Counted from the stretch's first letter, positions 1 to 12,024 are shown. The stretch: DNA of 64,000 nucleotides from Bradysia coprophila (GCF_014529535.1 NW_023503555.1:806001-870000), one strand, 5' to 3'. Notes: generated from the letters alone by a model not told the origin. Numbers and translations: made by a program.

Positions 1-2262
1 GAGATCCTTCGCAGACAATCATTTTTACGTTCAGAAGTGAACCATCTAATGCATCAGCTTATCGATTAACTTAAAACCTCACCTAAACCGTTCGTGTCAG
101 TTAAATTTATGAGATAGCAACAAGTCAAAATATATTTTTCTTCCGAAGCAATGACTCACTCCGATTGAATTGCACCATCCATAAAGAAGCGAGTCGATTG
201 CTCCTTATGATGAAATAGGAAAGTAAACGAAAATACCTCGATTTTTCGAAGTGCAGAGTTCGGTTGATAAAAGAAATTTCACTTAGTAACGCGTCATCGA
301 TTGCTTACGAATGTTTCTGAAATTCCGATTGCATTTTTGGTGCGATAATTTTCAGCGATTTATTTTTGACCGGACTCAGAAGCTTCGATTTTAACCCGAC
401 CAACAATGTGTTTACGTATTACGATTCTATTGTTGTTCTGCATCTATTATCGCCATCTTAGCAATAACTGGAAATCAACACACATCGATTGACTTCTTAT
501 CTTAATCTTCTCATTGTCGTGTTTCGATCACTTGCGTTTGCACGATTATAGGCTGAATGGAGTGACTGAAATTTAGGTCACATAAATCAATTTCGCGATT
601 GGGATTCAATGTCAACATTTTGTTTTAATTTTTGGAAAGAGAATAGGTACTCGAAACATATGAGCGAAAATATTATTGTTCACATTGCAAGTAGAGATAA
701 GGCATGAAACTGTTCTGTATGTCTTTCTGCCTGATTAAAATGTGAGGCAAATTTTCATTGTTCAGATATTTTAGGTTGATTGGAAGTAAAGTCTGGTTAA
801 TGTGTAGTGAGCAGAATAATTTTGATTGCCTTAATTGCTCAAGGATAAGACTTGAGACCCACACACTTGACCTGTGGTCCGAGAAAAGAAGAACTTTTAT
901 TATCGAAGCGAACAGGATAGGACTCTGAAATCAACAGCGCACCTTACCGATCGCATTCTATGGACAGTCAATGGGACTGGACTCATAAATGCTCCAACAG
1001 AGAAGACACCTTCATCCTAGTGACTGATTTTAAGATCTTCGGCAGTGACTGGATGAGTACAAATTTTTAACGGAACGTTGCGTCCGACATTGATCTAAGA
1101 GTCAATGTTCGATTTCGTCATATGTTGGATGTACTTTCAACTTTAATTGACCAGACCATAAACAGGACAGGAAAGTCAAAATGTTACAAATTTACATCTT
1201 CAGGAACCAGGCCAGGACAGTTGCTCATTTGATTAAGTCTTCTCTTGTCGCTTCTTCTAGGTCCTCAGGTCTTCCTGTTGGTTTTTCATGCTGATCAATA
1301 GATCAACAATTTACCAACGATAGAAATCCGTGGAAGAATCGGAGACTGAAAGACTAAGGGACTGACCTTCCCAAAGCACGTGTTTTCAAAAATCGAACCG
1401 TTCAGAACTATTGGAAGCTAAGCGATCAGATAGCGAATGCATTGATTGAAATTTGAAGCTGAAGATTAGACAGACGCATCGTTCCATAGAATACTTTTCC
1501 CTACCGTCAACTACGGATTACAAAGTCTGCACGTGGCCACACTAAGTTTGGGGAAGCGATCGATCGTAAAGTCCTCCAGTTTTGTGAAACTTTCAAATTG
1601 AATTCCTACAAAGCTCCAGGTGAGCGAACAGGGTGAGTATTGTGACTATTTACCGCAGAAGCACCAAAGCACCAACGGAAATAGAAAAATTGTGTTTTTT
1701 GTTAACAGAATTTGGATTAGCCAAACAAAAAAAAATATTCCATCCCCGCACCGGAATACGGTTCTGCATTTTATTAATTTCGCAAAAAATTTAAACGCTT
1801 CGCACCCGACCATACAACGAAATCTCACGCATACCGAAGAATTCATAAAACGAGGGCTGAATCATTACATGCAGGTAGGGAAAGTACGTGGCATAAGGTT
1901 GACATGACACATTTGCATACAGTATGCCATGTGTGACCCCAAGATCGTTACTGTTTGTCACAGAAATGAATAAAAAAAAGCAAAAAATTATTTTACAACA
2001 AATTGAATTGTGGCCGTACCTATATATTCGATACACACGACAGAACGCGCGGTAAAGTTGTAACATTTAATAAACAGTGACGAATATGAGAACGCAAACA
2101 AATTGTTGTATGCGAAATGACTGAGTCATCATATTACAGTTGTTGTTTATTGGACTGGTTAACGAATTCTCTTTATTCTGTGCACGATAAGTGACTTAAA
2201 TTGTCATTTCTGACAACTTAGGTAAAATTAAAATCGGAGCAAACAATGAAAAACAAACTTAC
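1..2262. other. No gene recognised; probable eIF4A intron
   Basis: This stretch lies 3' of the last visible eIF4A exon on the minus strand. I looked for the next expected eIF4A exon (the rest of the Walker A motif, TGKTATF) and did not find it, so the region is most simply intron longer than 2.2 kb, with the rest of the gene outside the window. No ORF here has recognisable protein features. Confidence 0.45.
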
Positions 2263-3031
2263 CGGACTGAGCTTGTGCTATAACATCATGTTGTTTGATA
2301 CATGGTAGAATGGCCCGTTGTTGAATGGCCGATGGACGTTCAAAACCATAGGCATAAATGCCACGAAGTAGTTCTTCCTTCAAATTCATGTCGTCGAAGT
2401 TATCAACTACTTCGTTCCAATTCGATTCGATGATACCATCTGGAGCCATGTTAGCTGGTCCATCATAAGTGGTTGGTTCATCTTTCCTAGAATCGTCCCT
2501 GTTTAATACAAAAAAAAAATTAAAAATTTGAAATCACAATTAGCATTCGCCGTGCGGTTACAGTAAACAAAATTTTGTTTATTTCGCTATTGACATGACA
2601 TAGAAAATGGAATTGTTGTTGACCGTGATCTAGTCTAAGAAATGCATGGAAAAATCAAAGTACAGTCATAACCTAAATGGCATTTTGAATCAATTCAATT
2701 ACGAACTCGTTTCCCGTGAATTGTTTCAATTATTTCCGGAAATTCTATGCGTATGCGACCCATCCGATTAATAAAACAACAGAGGGGCGCACAAAAAAAC
2801 CGAAATTAAATTTCCGTTCAGTCATGTCTCGATAATAAGCGCTTCTCATACACACATCCTCCATTCAACAAAAAAAAAACTCTCGAACCAAAAAAATGGA
2901 AATTATATAATTGGAAATATCACGGTAAAAACGGCACGGTAACTCGATATTCCGGATTGCAGTTGAAAAGCAAAGTCTTGCGAATATTTTCGTCAACAAT
3001 TTGATCGGTAATCGTACATATTGACTTACAT
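2263..3031 (-). CDS. eIF4A: Eukaryotic initiation factor 4A, 5' part only (DEAD-box RNA helicase)
   Basis: eIF4A is the ATP-dependent RNA helicase of the cytoplasmic eIF4F complex, which unwinds mRNA 5' leaders. The coding exon at 2498-2263 reads DDSRKDEP..., then [19 protein letters not shown], the Q-motif ([13 protein letters not shown]) and VIAQAQSG at the edge of the Walker A motif, where a GTAAGT donor interrupts it. This is a close match to the N-terminus of insect eIF4A. The start codon appears to be split: an upstream exon ends in AT at 3031-3030 before GTAAGT, and the next exon begins with G at 2498 after a CAG acceptor, giving ATG GAC GAT (MDDS, like fly MDDR). All later exons are missing from the window. 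Identity is near certain; the split start rests on splice-site reading. Confidence 0.9.
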
Positions 3032-3261
3032 TTTCACAAAAAGTTTTTGCACTTTTGACACACGTGCTGAATTGAATTTTATTAACAAGCTGAAAGGACA
3101 TATTGGAATCGATGTTTCAGGTTGGTAGCAATGAGGGTGTTGATGACGTCGAAGTTATTGAATTCACTCATTGGAACGCACTCATTTGCGATGTTTGATT
3201 TTGATGTTCTTTCAGAGGACGTTCACTTTATTTCAAAAAAAAAAATCGCGAAATAGTACAT

Positions 3262-3373
3262 TTCGTACCTAGGACTAAAAGTCTTTTTTAGCGTGTGAGA
3301 AGTTTCCAGACTGAGCCGAAGGCGAGGTGTGGGATCGAATACGCTAAAAAAGACTTTTAGTCCGTGGTACGAA
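3262..3373. repeat. Palindromic MITE-like repeat
   Basis: Arms starting TTCGTACC are followed by GGACTAAAAGTC and a T-rich run ending AGCGT. The right side is the inverted copy and ends GGTACGAA. The unpaired centre is about 45 bp. No clear target duplication was found. Confidence 0.6.
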
Positions 3374-3605
3374 TAGTTTTTTTCATATTGGACGGAGAAA
3401 AAGTGCGACGAAGTTGCACTTTTCGGGTCCTAGGTATGAAAAATGTTTTGCTTTATTTTTCATTGACATTGAAAGTAAAAAAACAGGTATGTCCGCTCGT
3501 ACTATTTTTCTACAATTTATGTCAAAATCTTCATATCTGCTCAGTGGCAATGAAAGTAAATTGATAGGTATGGCCAAACGTTCAAATTTATTCTAGCCGG
3601 AGCAC

Positions 3606-3830
3606 ATACAGGCTGTATACTTTGCGAATGTAAGCCAAAAGGGGCGAAAGCCAAGCTTTCGCCGCGTGCGCTTACATATCTGTCACTTTCGGCTCGTGGG
3701 TTTACATTTTTTCTTTCGTTCCGCAGTAGGAAGCATGTAAAAGTCATTTTCGCCCCTTTGGCTTACATTTTTCTGTCACTTTCGGCCCTTAGGCTAACAT
3801 TTTTCTGTCACTTTCGTCCACTCTAGGCAC
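3606..3830. repeat. Degenerate repeat array with TTACATTTTTCTGTCACTTTCG-like units
   Basis: Several related segments mix a cttacat...ctgtcactttcg unit with inverted versions (gtaagccaaaaggggcgaaag). The phrase 'gcccctttggcttacat' near 3760 is the inverse of one near 3630, so the block is partly foldback. Confidence 0.4.
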
Positions 3831-4932
3831 CACATAAAACTTAATATTTCAACCTTTCGGCCTCCTCAATCGATACGTAAATAACTATGGTAATCTACCA
3901 TCCAAATACGGGATCTAGAAAAACTTGATGATAGACATGACATTGGTAAAGCTCCTGAAACGGGCATATTTTGCCTGAACCTGTTTCGACCTTAGCCTTC
4001 AACCTGATGTGTTCATTTTTGATCTGACCTGAATGTAATTGTCTCCGATCCGAGCTCCTATCTGTTAGATATGTCTGATTTTTCAAAATTTGTCGATTTA
4101 AAAGTTTCCTATGTGCATAATAAGTACCAGTTGAATATCACCAGCTGGTGTACAAAAAAAATCACTTTGTATTGTAAACAATTCAAAGACAACCTATACA
4201 CACAGTGCATTTCTACGTTAACGTCATCTATGCGCGCACATAACACGTATGATTGAAGTAAACAAATTGTTCAGAATGTGTTTTGATTGTTTATCATACG
4301 GTAAGTTCTGCACATAGGAAACCTTTAACAATTGTATTTTTGTCCAAATAATATGAAAATGGGTGCGTTAGAATCCGTTTTAAAAATCGATATTTCCTCC
4401 GAGGTGACATTAGACCCATTAGACCCAAAGTACTTTGCCATAAAACCATACCATCGGATTCAATATTTTTACAAATGGCCCCAGATGCTACCTCTATCTG
4501 TCAAAGCGACGTCCCATAGTCGCCAACTTTTCATCTCTCTGATAAAAATACGATCTATAAATGAATATGTTCGGAACTTGACAGTAGAGTTCCGATTATA
4601 ATCGGATTAAATTCAGAACTTGTCTTGTCAGGTTCTGAAAGAACAGGTTAAGACGGTTAAGACAACCATGGAGGCGGGTGACACCAAATTTTATAAACGC
4701 ACTCACTGCAGATAATTTGAGAAATCAACTTAAAGATAATTTTTTTTTTGGAAAATTCAGAATTTTGTTTTTGTTAAGATGCATTTTTCATATAAACTTC
4801 ACAGCCCTTGATGAAATTTGTGTGCCACCGCCTTCAGGGTTGTCTTAAACTGTTCTTTCAGAGCCTTGGTTAGACCATACTTTGGTGGTTTATATTCATT
4901 GATTGTCTCTACAAACTTGATGTAGTAATTTG

Positions 4933-5063
4933 CAAGGCTATAGCGGTTATAGACTGTTGGAAATTGTCAAATTTGAGAATCCATCTTCTACGAAAATGAC
5001 AAATTTTGTGTGGGTCACCCGCTTATCTATATCTGCGTGACCTCCCCAAAGTTTACAGCCTTG
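4933..5063. mobile_element. hAT-like MITE, decayed copy of the 10.8-kb family
   Basis: The right end (ctgcgtgacctccccaaag, then acagccttg) matches the right end of the intact element at 10795-11022 almost base for base. The left end keeps only caaggct. The flanking 8-mers GTAATTTG and GTCATTTC agree at six of eight positions, as expected for an old duplication. Confidence 0.55.
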
Positions 5064-5711
5064 GTCATTTCTCTGTCTGAAAAGTTTGAATGAAAATTAT
5101 GTGAAGTCTTGTATCGCTGAGGAATTTGTATGAAAATTTTAGGTTCAGGTCAGATCCTTTTTGTTAAAACCAGACCTGAGCTTTATATCTTGGAATTTAA
5201 GCTGAAAAATGGAAACGTTATTTGTTATCATTTATTGAGTATAAGTTGTACGTTCTTGAGTTCAAGAGACATTTTTATTCACTGTACACTCACTTTAGCA
5301 TTGATGGTCATTTGAAATCATACTAAAAAGTAATCTTCCAAAACTCGTCAAGCATCAGTAAATCAACAATTGCGAAAATGTGTTCCAAAAGTCTAATTCA
5401 TAACATTGATAGTTTGGGAGAGTATCATATTAATTCGTGTAAGGGAAGAGCATTACAGCTGGCTCTGTTAAGACACTTCTCATTGTTACGTCCTATCAAC
5501 CGCAGCGAACTGTAGAGCTTCCTGATCATATGTTGTCGTGTGAATGTTATTAGCTTCAAATACAATCTAAGATTATGTTGAGCTTAGAAAAAATGATCCA
5601 AGACTCTGATAAGTCGTGATCATAGAGGTAATATAACGTACAGGTAACAAAACCAAACAACGGTCGGGATCAACATAACATTGCATCGCTTGCAGAACCT
5701 GTAATAGATAT

Positions 5712-5768
5712 TACACACTTGTCACGAAGAAGTCGAGGCTTGCCGAGACTGATAGTGACAAGTGTGTA
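5712..5768. repeat. Short hairpin
   Basis: The arms TACACACTTGTCAC and GTGACAAGTGTGTA are exact inverse complements separated by 29 bp. Origin unknown. Confidence 0.5.
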
Positions 5769-5885
5769 CTCTATTTTATCATATAAGCGAAAACGAGGCA
5801 ACAACATAGACCTGAAGTGTAATTTTTGAATTATTCTTCTAGTTAAGTAATTTTGACATCTGAACACCGCGCGTATGTGATAAAA

Positions 5886-6052
5886 ATATTTACTTTACTA
5901 GTGAGGTAATGTGGCCTTTCCCTCACTAGTGAAGACAATTTCCCTCGCTCGTAAAGTAAAACGTCATACTTTACACGTGAAATAATTTGATATCTCGTAT
6001 CACGATGAGTAAAAGTACCTCGGGCTTCACTGGTATAGTAATGTACTATTAA
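5886..6052. mobile_element. Dispersed MITE-like repeat, copy 1 (partner at 34.05 kb)
   Basis: About 165 bp is shared with 34044-34216, including tccctcactagtgaa, cctcgctcgtaaagtaaaac and gtgaaataatttgatatc. Inside, tactttacac and gtaaagta are self-complementary. No coding capacity. Confidence 0.65.
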
Positions 6053-6342
6053 TGATTGCACATACTTCACGCCATTGATTTCAAGGTTCTGAAAGATTCA
6101 AAGTTATTCAAAAAACACAGTTTCGTCCTGGTTGCCCTCAATGAATATAAGCCATTGGTTTCCCTTTCATCATTCATATTTTCGGAAATACACAGCGCCT
6201 CATAGCAGCGCACATGATTGACAATGGCTATCCATACTTTCCGAACTTCTTTCTATGTATGCGATGTAAACATGCTGGAACATTTTTCCGCTGATTTATT
6301 CATTGCAAAAAGTCTGACCGCCCGGTTATATACAAAATTGTT

Positions 6343-7103
6343 ATGTTGAAGTTAGACGTAACCCAGGAGGATGACGACATAGTTCTTCCACCAGACACTC
6401 TAGCCTTTCTGCAAGAGTTTCTGGCTGAAAAGGCCGAGCGAGAAAAACAGGAATCTCTGTTACTGAACGGTGGAACAGCGGACAAAGTTGATGGAATTCG
6501 TTTCAGTGCGTTTGAAGAAGATTGGGTTGGTTTCGGTTTGACTGAGAATTTATTTTAGTGATAACCAGTCGTTCTGTTCTCTTCCAGCAATTGAGTCAAT
6601 TTTGGTACAACGATGCGACGAAACAAACCTTGTCAGCGGTGTGCAAGAAACTCATCAACAATTCGGATAGCCAAACGAAAATTGCTCTACTCTCCTGTCC
6701 GTCACTCTACGATTCGATCCGGAAACTTGATGATGCCATCATAGTTCGACTGTTCGAATTTGATCGGCGATTTAGTTGTTATGGCCAGGATTTTGTGTTC
6801 TACGACTACAAAAGCGTAACGGATAATCCAGAGTACATGAGCGAGTATCATCAGCAATTTGATATTGTTCTGATGGATCCACCTTTTCTGAGTGAGGAAT
6901 GCATCAGCAAATTGGCGCAGACGGTTAAATTGATCAGTAAACCAACGGCGAAACTGATTTTATGTTCCGGTGAGGTGGTCGAGGAATGGGCTAGCAAATA
7001 TTTGGGGCTAAAGAAATGCCTTTTCCAGCCGGAACATGAACGGAATCTGGGCAATATGTTTGCGTCTTATGCTAATTTCCAAATGGATACCTTGATACCG
7101 TGA
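6343..7103 (+). CDS. EEF1AKMT1: EEF1A lysine methyltransferase 1 (N6AMT2/Efm5 family)
   Basis: S-adenosylmethionine-dependent methyltransferase family that modifies a lysine of translation elongation factor 1A in the cytosol. Exon 1 is 6343-6525 and exon 2 is 6588-7103, joined across a 62-bp phase-0 intron at EEDW|QLSQFWY, a hallmark sequence of the family (ENWQLSQFWY in human). The product is 232 residues. The N-terminus is acidic and helical (LPPDTLAFLQEFLAEKA). The catalytic DPPF motif (human DPPY) sits near residue 165 in FDIVLMDPPFLSEEC, after FYDYKS and the RRFSCYG stretch. The C-terminal ERNLGNMFASYANF matches the family end. Length is normal (human 214). An AATAAA at 7111 follows the stop. 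It is convergent with prefoldin 1. Confidence 0.93.
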
Positions 7104-7110
7104 TGGTGAA

Positions 7111-7123
7111 AATAAAATTTATT
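7111..7123. terminator. Bidirectional polyadenylation signal
   Basis: AATAAAATTTATT holds AATAAA on the plus strand (7111-7116), 8 bases after the EEF1AKMT1 stop, and AATAAA on the minus strand (7123-7118), 49 bases past the PFDN1 stop at 7172. One 13-bp palindrome can serve both convergent genes, so their mRNA ends should overlap by a few tens of bases. Confidence 0.6.
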
Positions 7124-7171
7124 AATTCGAATGCGAACGTACAAAAGAAATTTGTGATTTTTGATTCGAGA

Positions 7172-8199
7172 CTACTTTGGGTCGGCCTCCTTCCGCTGTT
7201 GAACTAATTCGCGCAAATTGTCCTCCTGCTCCTTCAAACATTTGATCAGAAACAATTTCTTTTCATCGAGCTGCGAGACCAGGCTCTCACATTTCTCCTC
7301 TTTAGTTTTCAGTTCTTGGCATATGTCTGGAACTGTAGACAGCACGAACATTCGACCAACGGATGAGAAGACGCTGGAAAAAAATTAAAAAATTGGTTTG
7401 CGGTTCTTGAGGCTGTAGTTGACAGCTAGGAAAGGTTTCGGGCTCTACTGTAGAAAAGGAGTTTCGTTCAAACCAGTACAGACTGCAAAGGAACGTCTCG
7501 GGTTCGGGTCTAGATTGTTGGGAAGAAGCAAAACAAATCTTGGAGGAAGACAGGACTTCCTGCAAAAAAGGTCTACTATCGCCGGCAGGGCCGACTGGCT
7601 TGAAAAAGCCCTTCGGGTGGTGTATGATGAGACTTTGTAGAAAGCCTTTCATTGCCCTTCATTTATGCAACATATCCATCGGCCATCACAGGAATTCCCA
7701 TAGGGCCTTCAATGGTCGGTTTATTCGGCGCTATTTCACATTGAATGGATAATGGATTTTTCGTTATTTTTCAGGCAATAATTACTCATGATACCTCTAA
7801 TAGGTTCATTCATCCGGGCCGTCTTGTACGAGGCGTTAACCAGCCGTTTTAAAAAATTTACTCGAAATGATCAAAGTTAAATTAGTCTACCAGGCTCATT
7901 CAACTCAAACCTAACTAAAACGACCCCGAATATACACACCTGGCATCTGGAGTCAATTCTGTGACTTCCGTGGAGGTGATAGCGTATTTCTTCTTGGACG
8001 TTTTCAACACATCCATTTGTAAATCGAGCATTTTGAGTTTCTTTGTTGTTTCAATTTTGTTGACCTGCATCTCGGTAAATGCCTAAAAATGGACAAGGTT
8101 TGTGTAGTGTGCACATCCAAATTTTACCGATTCTATCACTCAGTGAGCAAACACACATACTCGTTTCAGCTCCAAATCAACTGGTGATATTTGAGTCAT
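7172..8199 (-). CDS. PFDN1: Prefoldin subunit 1
   Basis: Beta-type subunit of the hexameric prefoldin chaperone, which hands unfolded actin and tubulin to the cytosolic chaperonin CCT. Three exons on the minus strand: 8199-8161 (MTQISPVDLELKR), 8082-7940 (AFTEMQVNKIETTKKL...) and 7373-7172, giving 127 residues (human 122). The N-terminal helix, the central hairpin ending SSVGRMFVL (human EGVGRMFIL) and the C-terminal coiled coil (ELKTKEEKCESL... to RELVQQRKEADPK) are all present. Phases are 0 and 2. The gene is convergent with EEF1AKMT1; the stop codons are 68 bp apart. Intron 2 (7374-7939) contains a fragment of a dispersed repeat. Confidence 0.92.
7583..7640. repeat. Fragment of a three-copy dispersed repeat inside a PFDN1 intron
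   Basis: The text gactggcttgaaaaagccc followed by ttcgggtggtgtatgatgag resembles 43275-43325 (actggctcgaaaaagtcttc) and 60394-60450 (cagggctggacaagctcg, ttcggtcgttgtatgagg). The CAGGGCTGG start seen at 60 kb suggests a hAT-type inverted-repeat end. Confidence 0.4.
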
Positions 8200-8599
8200 G
8201 ATTATAGTTTTTGGTTGTAATTAGAGCACCAGAATTCAATGTCCAGTCACAATTCGGCCGAATTAGGTTCAGAATGTGGGAGTTGTATTTTTTCCTATTT
8301 CTTTTTCGTTCAATAATTTCTGACAGTCCGTTCATGCGATGTTTAGTCTCGTGTTTTTCGCAAAAGTGCCTTTCGCACATCATAAGTTTGTCCGAGCATT
8401 TGTTTCTATGACAAACGAACTTTTCAATGCAAATACATTAAACGCATTCGATGGCGGGAAACAAAATAAAAATTGGGTGCAAGGGCTTGTTAAAAGAAAC
8501 TTTGGATTACTAATGCAAGATAATGAAAAATCTGTGCTAGGGTTTACTCCGTTTACTGTACAGCAATGGAAAGAGCTGTATCTATGTTTGCTCTACAAT

Positions 8600-8605
8600 G
8601 GAAAG

Positions 8606-8638
<33 letters not shown>

Positions 8639-8679
8639 TAAAGAGAGATAGAGAGAGAGATTGAGAGAGGGAGAGAGAG
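8600..8679 (+). repeat. (GA)n microsatellite with GATA interruptions
   Basis: About 80 bp of purine-only gagaga tracts broken by regular gata steps; T is the only pyrimidine. Confidence 0.9.
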
Positions 8680-10435
8680 CATTGCTTTTTCGACAGCGAG
8701 CAAATGGAGTAAATTCAGAAGTCCGAATTAAGCTTCAGGCTTTACGTCCTCCGATTTCTCTATTTCATCTGCGTAGGTTCAATAATAGTACTGAATGGCT
8801 TTCATGTATTTCGATGTTTTACGCTATCGCCTTAAACGCCTTGAACCGACTAACATTTTGTTTCGCTGGTTTCGCTACCAACGCGATAAAGTTGGCCGAC
8901 CTGCGGCTTATGTCATGATTACATGCGATTTTATTTTGTAGAGCACGAAATAGCTTTGATAAAGACCACGTAAAGGTAAATGAAATTAAGTGAAACTTCC
9001 GATGAAGGTCTAATAATTACTTCATATCTGCAGCATTGGTATACAATTGATTCGGGCGAAAAATCGTAATTTGTTGCTTGATGCGCCTTCATAAACGGTC
9101 GAAATAGTGAATCAAAATTTTATCAACATTTCCATGTAAGTAATTTGCGTGATTTTCATTTTTATTACTTTAATTTCACTGTACTTGCATTACTCAGAAA
9201 TTTCGACACTCTTTTACCCACTTATTGATTTTAGTCATGCATTCACGATTCACTTAATTAGTTTTTAATTGCGATTTGACCATTTTGACCATTTGAATAA
9301 TTTAGTCCGCTCAAAAATGACTCGGAATTTTCTGGCAATAATGGTTTTTCTTGTTATCTGTTTATCGACGAAAAAATTGCGATAAGCCATCACTGATCTG
9401 GGCTCCTATAGCAAAAGGTGTGTTAGCAACTTTTGAAGTAAAAGAATCGATCGGTTAGAAGTAATTAGTTCAGATTCAGTAACCGATTTGATAATTATAG
9501 TAGTGGATATCATTGCTGTGTGTGTAAACAGTTAATTCTGCTACTATTAAAAATTACTCTAACCACTCAACTGTTGATATAGGTGTTTTGCTGAAATAAC
9601 ATAAATTGAGGTACATAAACGAAACGAACCTTAGAACTACCGACTAGTATAAAAAAAACTGAATTTAATTGTAAAAAGAAAATCGTTTTGTTGTTGTCTT
9701 AACAAATTAAAAAATTAGCTGCCCATGTCGTAAATCAAACAGGTTGGAAATCTCTACAACATACGTACGTACGTCATTTTCGCTGTTTTGCACGACGGTA
9801 TTTGTATTGTACTTACTATCTCTGCTTGAATCGAAAGTGACCGTCTTTCTTAATGCGCTTCTGTTTTCATGGAATAAACGAAGTGTGATTCAGGTCGATT
9901 ATATAAAAGACATTGACAAAGACATTAAACGTGTTTGTGTAAAAATACACGTCATGGCTTTGTTAATTTGGTGGTGATACCCGGGGTCAGCTGGCTATCT
10001 TAAGTTCTTTGATTTGTTATCTCGGAATTTTTTATGAATTGGGGTTTTTTGTGTGCAGCCATGCATAATCACTTTTATCGAATTTAATAGCTGCACTGAC
10101 TGAAATAATTTTTATCAAAAACGACAGATTTTTGAGTGCCTTGTTTCTGGTCATTTTTTTAGCTTGGCCGAAACAAAGAGTTTAGTATTCCGAAAAAAAT
10201 CACTTGCGAAAGGTAACAGTACCGCGATCATAAAACGACATTTTTGTAACTGTAATCCATTTCGTTGATTTTGCAAATTTCTCATTTACATGTTGTGTGC
10301 TGTTTGTTATTCACACCTCATAAAATTATTTTTTTGAATAGCCACCAAAAACACGAAGAATTCTGTGTTGCTAAGATTGACAATTATGTTGCTTTATCCA
10401 TTGTATAGCCCTGTTTATAATAAACAAGCATAAAT

Positions 10436-10545
10436 TAGTTATTTATGCAACTAGTTGCGAAAAGTGGTAGTTTTTGTCACTGTGATGTGATCGCATCGTG
10501 TGACAAAAACTACCACTTCTCGCAACATGTTGCATACAACGTTTT
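10436..10545. repeat. Palindromic repeat of the AGTTATTTAT family
   Basis: Begins agttatttatgcaac. The arms tgcgaaaagtggtagttttt and aaaactaccacttctcgca are inverse complements around a 40-bp centre that includes GTGACAAAAAC against its mirror. Related openings occur at 25999, 38613, 53526 and 62759. Confidence 0.6.
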
Positions 10546-10794
10546 CTGCAACAAGATGCGAAAAATGAACCATTGAAAAGTAAAACATAACTCTTTAACA
10601 TACATTCTACTGTATCAACGAAATATTGTATGAACGATCGAGTAGACTGCATTTACGCTTCAAAAATTGGTTCACTGCGATTATATATCTCAATAGATCA
10701 CTAAAATGACCGCTGGCGTGACGATCGACGGTTCGGTTTTGTGTGCAAACTAATGACAACCAACTTTGCTTCTAAGGGAATTCCCCGTATTTAG

Positions 10795-11022
10795 CAAGGC
10801 TGTATACTTTGGGGAGGTCACGCAGATTCAGATACGCGGGTTACACACCACAGTTGATGATAAAATGGCCGATTTCATACAAAAATTCACCTACTCTGAT
10901 GATTCTCGTCGTCTTGATGATGTGGTGAATTTTTTGTATATGTAAAGTCATCAGAAGTGGTGTGTTCCCGCGTATCTAATAAAATGGCGGTCTGCGTGAC
11001 CTCCCCAAAGTATACAGCCTTG
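10795..11022. mobile_element. hAT-like MITE with exact 8-bp target duplication
   Basis: A 228-bp element with perfect 32-bp terminal inverted repeats beginning CAAGGCTGTATACTTTGGGG. It is flanked on both sides by GTATTTAG (10787-10794 and 11023-11030). A second inner pair (gatacgcggg / cccgcgtatc, then acacaccac / gtggtgtgt) extends the foldback. It cannot code for a transposase. Intact ends and target duplication suggest a fairly recent insertion. Confidence 0.88.
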
Positions 11023-11169
11023 GTATTTAGTTCATTTACATTCATTTCAAAGAATTGGACGCACTCACTTATTCATTACTATGTGAAATTGTGAAGTTGG
11101 TTTCAATTAGTTTGCACACTTTTTCCCACCATTCCTCACGTTTCCGTCATCAGTTTCACCAAACGAAGA

Positions 11170-11300
11170 GATCTATAGCCAAATGGTTAGAGGTGTTGCT
11201 CGATAAGCATTGGGTTTTGGTGTCGGTGGTTCGAAATTTGGTCAAGGCAGAATTTTTATTTACGGGTAATGGTTCAGACATTCAGAAGGAGTGGTGAAAA
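11170..11300 (+). mobile_element. tRNA-derived SINE
   Basis: TAGCCAAATGGTTAGAGG resembles a tRNA D-arm/A box, and GGTTCGAA forty-odd bases downstream is a canonical B box, with tRNA-like spacing (GCTCGATAAGC between). The 3' half does not pair into a proper acceptor stem, so this is a retroposed tRNA-like element and not a working tRNA gene. The 3' tail boundary is unclear. Confidence 0.55.
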
Positions 11301-11734
11301 GTAAATCCATTTCACAACTAGTGGTGCAAAGTAAAACATAGACAACTAAAGAAAAAAAAGACCCTTCGATCGCCACCCAAATCACGCATGAAAAAGTTCA
11401 GTTTTCGCAGCGCAGTTGCAAAAAAACATAATAAACAATTGAAAACCCAGCATGATTGGTCGATCTTAGCAACGAAAAATTGCTAACATGTTTTCGCTCT
11501 AAAAGTCACATTATCCCAAAAATTCAAAACGAGATCGATTGTCTCAGCCCAGCCGGTGACAGATATCCTTAACTTCTCCCAGTTTGTTTGCTCGTTTATT
11601 TCAACCAATTGCTTGTGGAAACTGTGTAACTGTTTTCCTAGCTTTTCTAGAGAAACGCTAAATTCCGCGACGAATCCCATTAATTTTCAGCTTAGAAATA
11701 CTAGAATCGAATTGGATTTGAAATAAAAAATTTA

Positions 11735-11800
11735 TGTGCACAGGTGAGACACGAACTCACAACCTTCAACTTGCCGGGCTGTTTTCCTAGCTCTTCATCA
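11735..11800 (-). mobile_element. Possible tRNA-like SINE fragment
   Basis: On the minus strand GGTTGTGAGTTCGTGTCTCACC looks like a T-arm with a stem-loop around GAGTTCGT, preceded by gagctagg, a weak A box. Weak evidence. Confidence 0.3.
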
Positions 11801-12024
11801 AACCTCCATAGTAGTGTCTGTGCCTTACTGTCAAGTAAAAAAAGAAGTTTCGTGTCTTATTACGCACCGATTGGCATTTTATTGTACCTCGAAATTAGTG
11901 TTCCTGTTTGGCCGCCACTTAGTTGGTGAGACATAATTCCACGTACATTTTAAGAGTCCGTCTTCATTTGTAAAATTCTAAACGATTTTCTGATGTGCAT
12001 ATGATTTCTTCATCATATCAAAGT

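Larger units (their letters stand above)
3032..6342. other. Gene-free spacer upstream of eIF4A
   Basis: No ORF here resembles a known protein. The 5' untranslated exon of eIF4A should lie in the first few hundred bases (about 3032-3220). The rest holds short foldback and dispersed repeats, listed separately. Confidence 0.6.

Noticed and set aside
11170-11245. Possible functional tRNA gene
   Set aside because: A and B boxes are present, but the acceptor and anticodon stems do not pair, so it is called a SINE.
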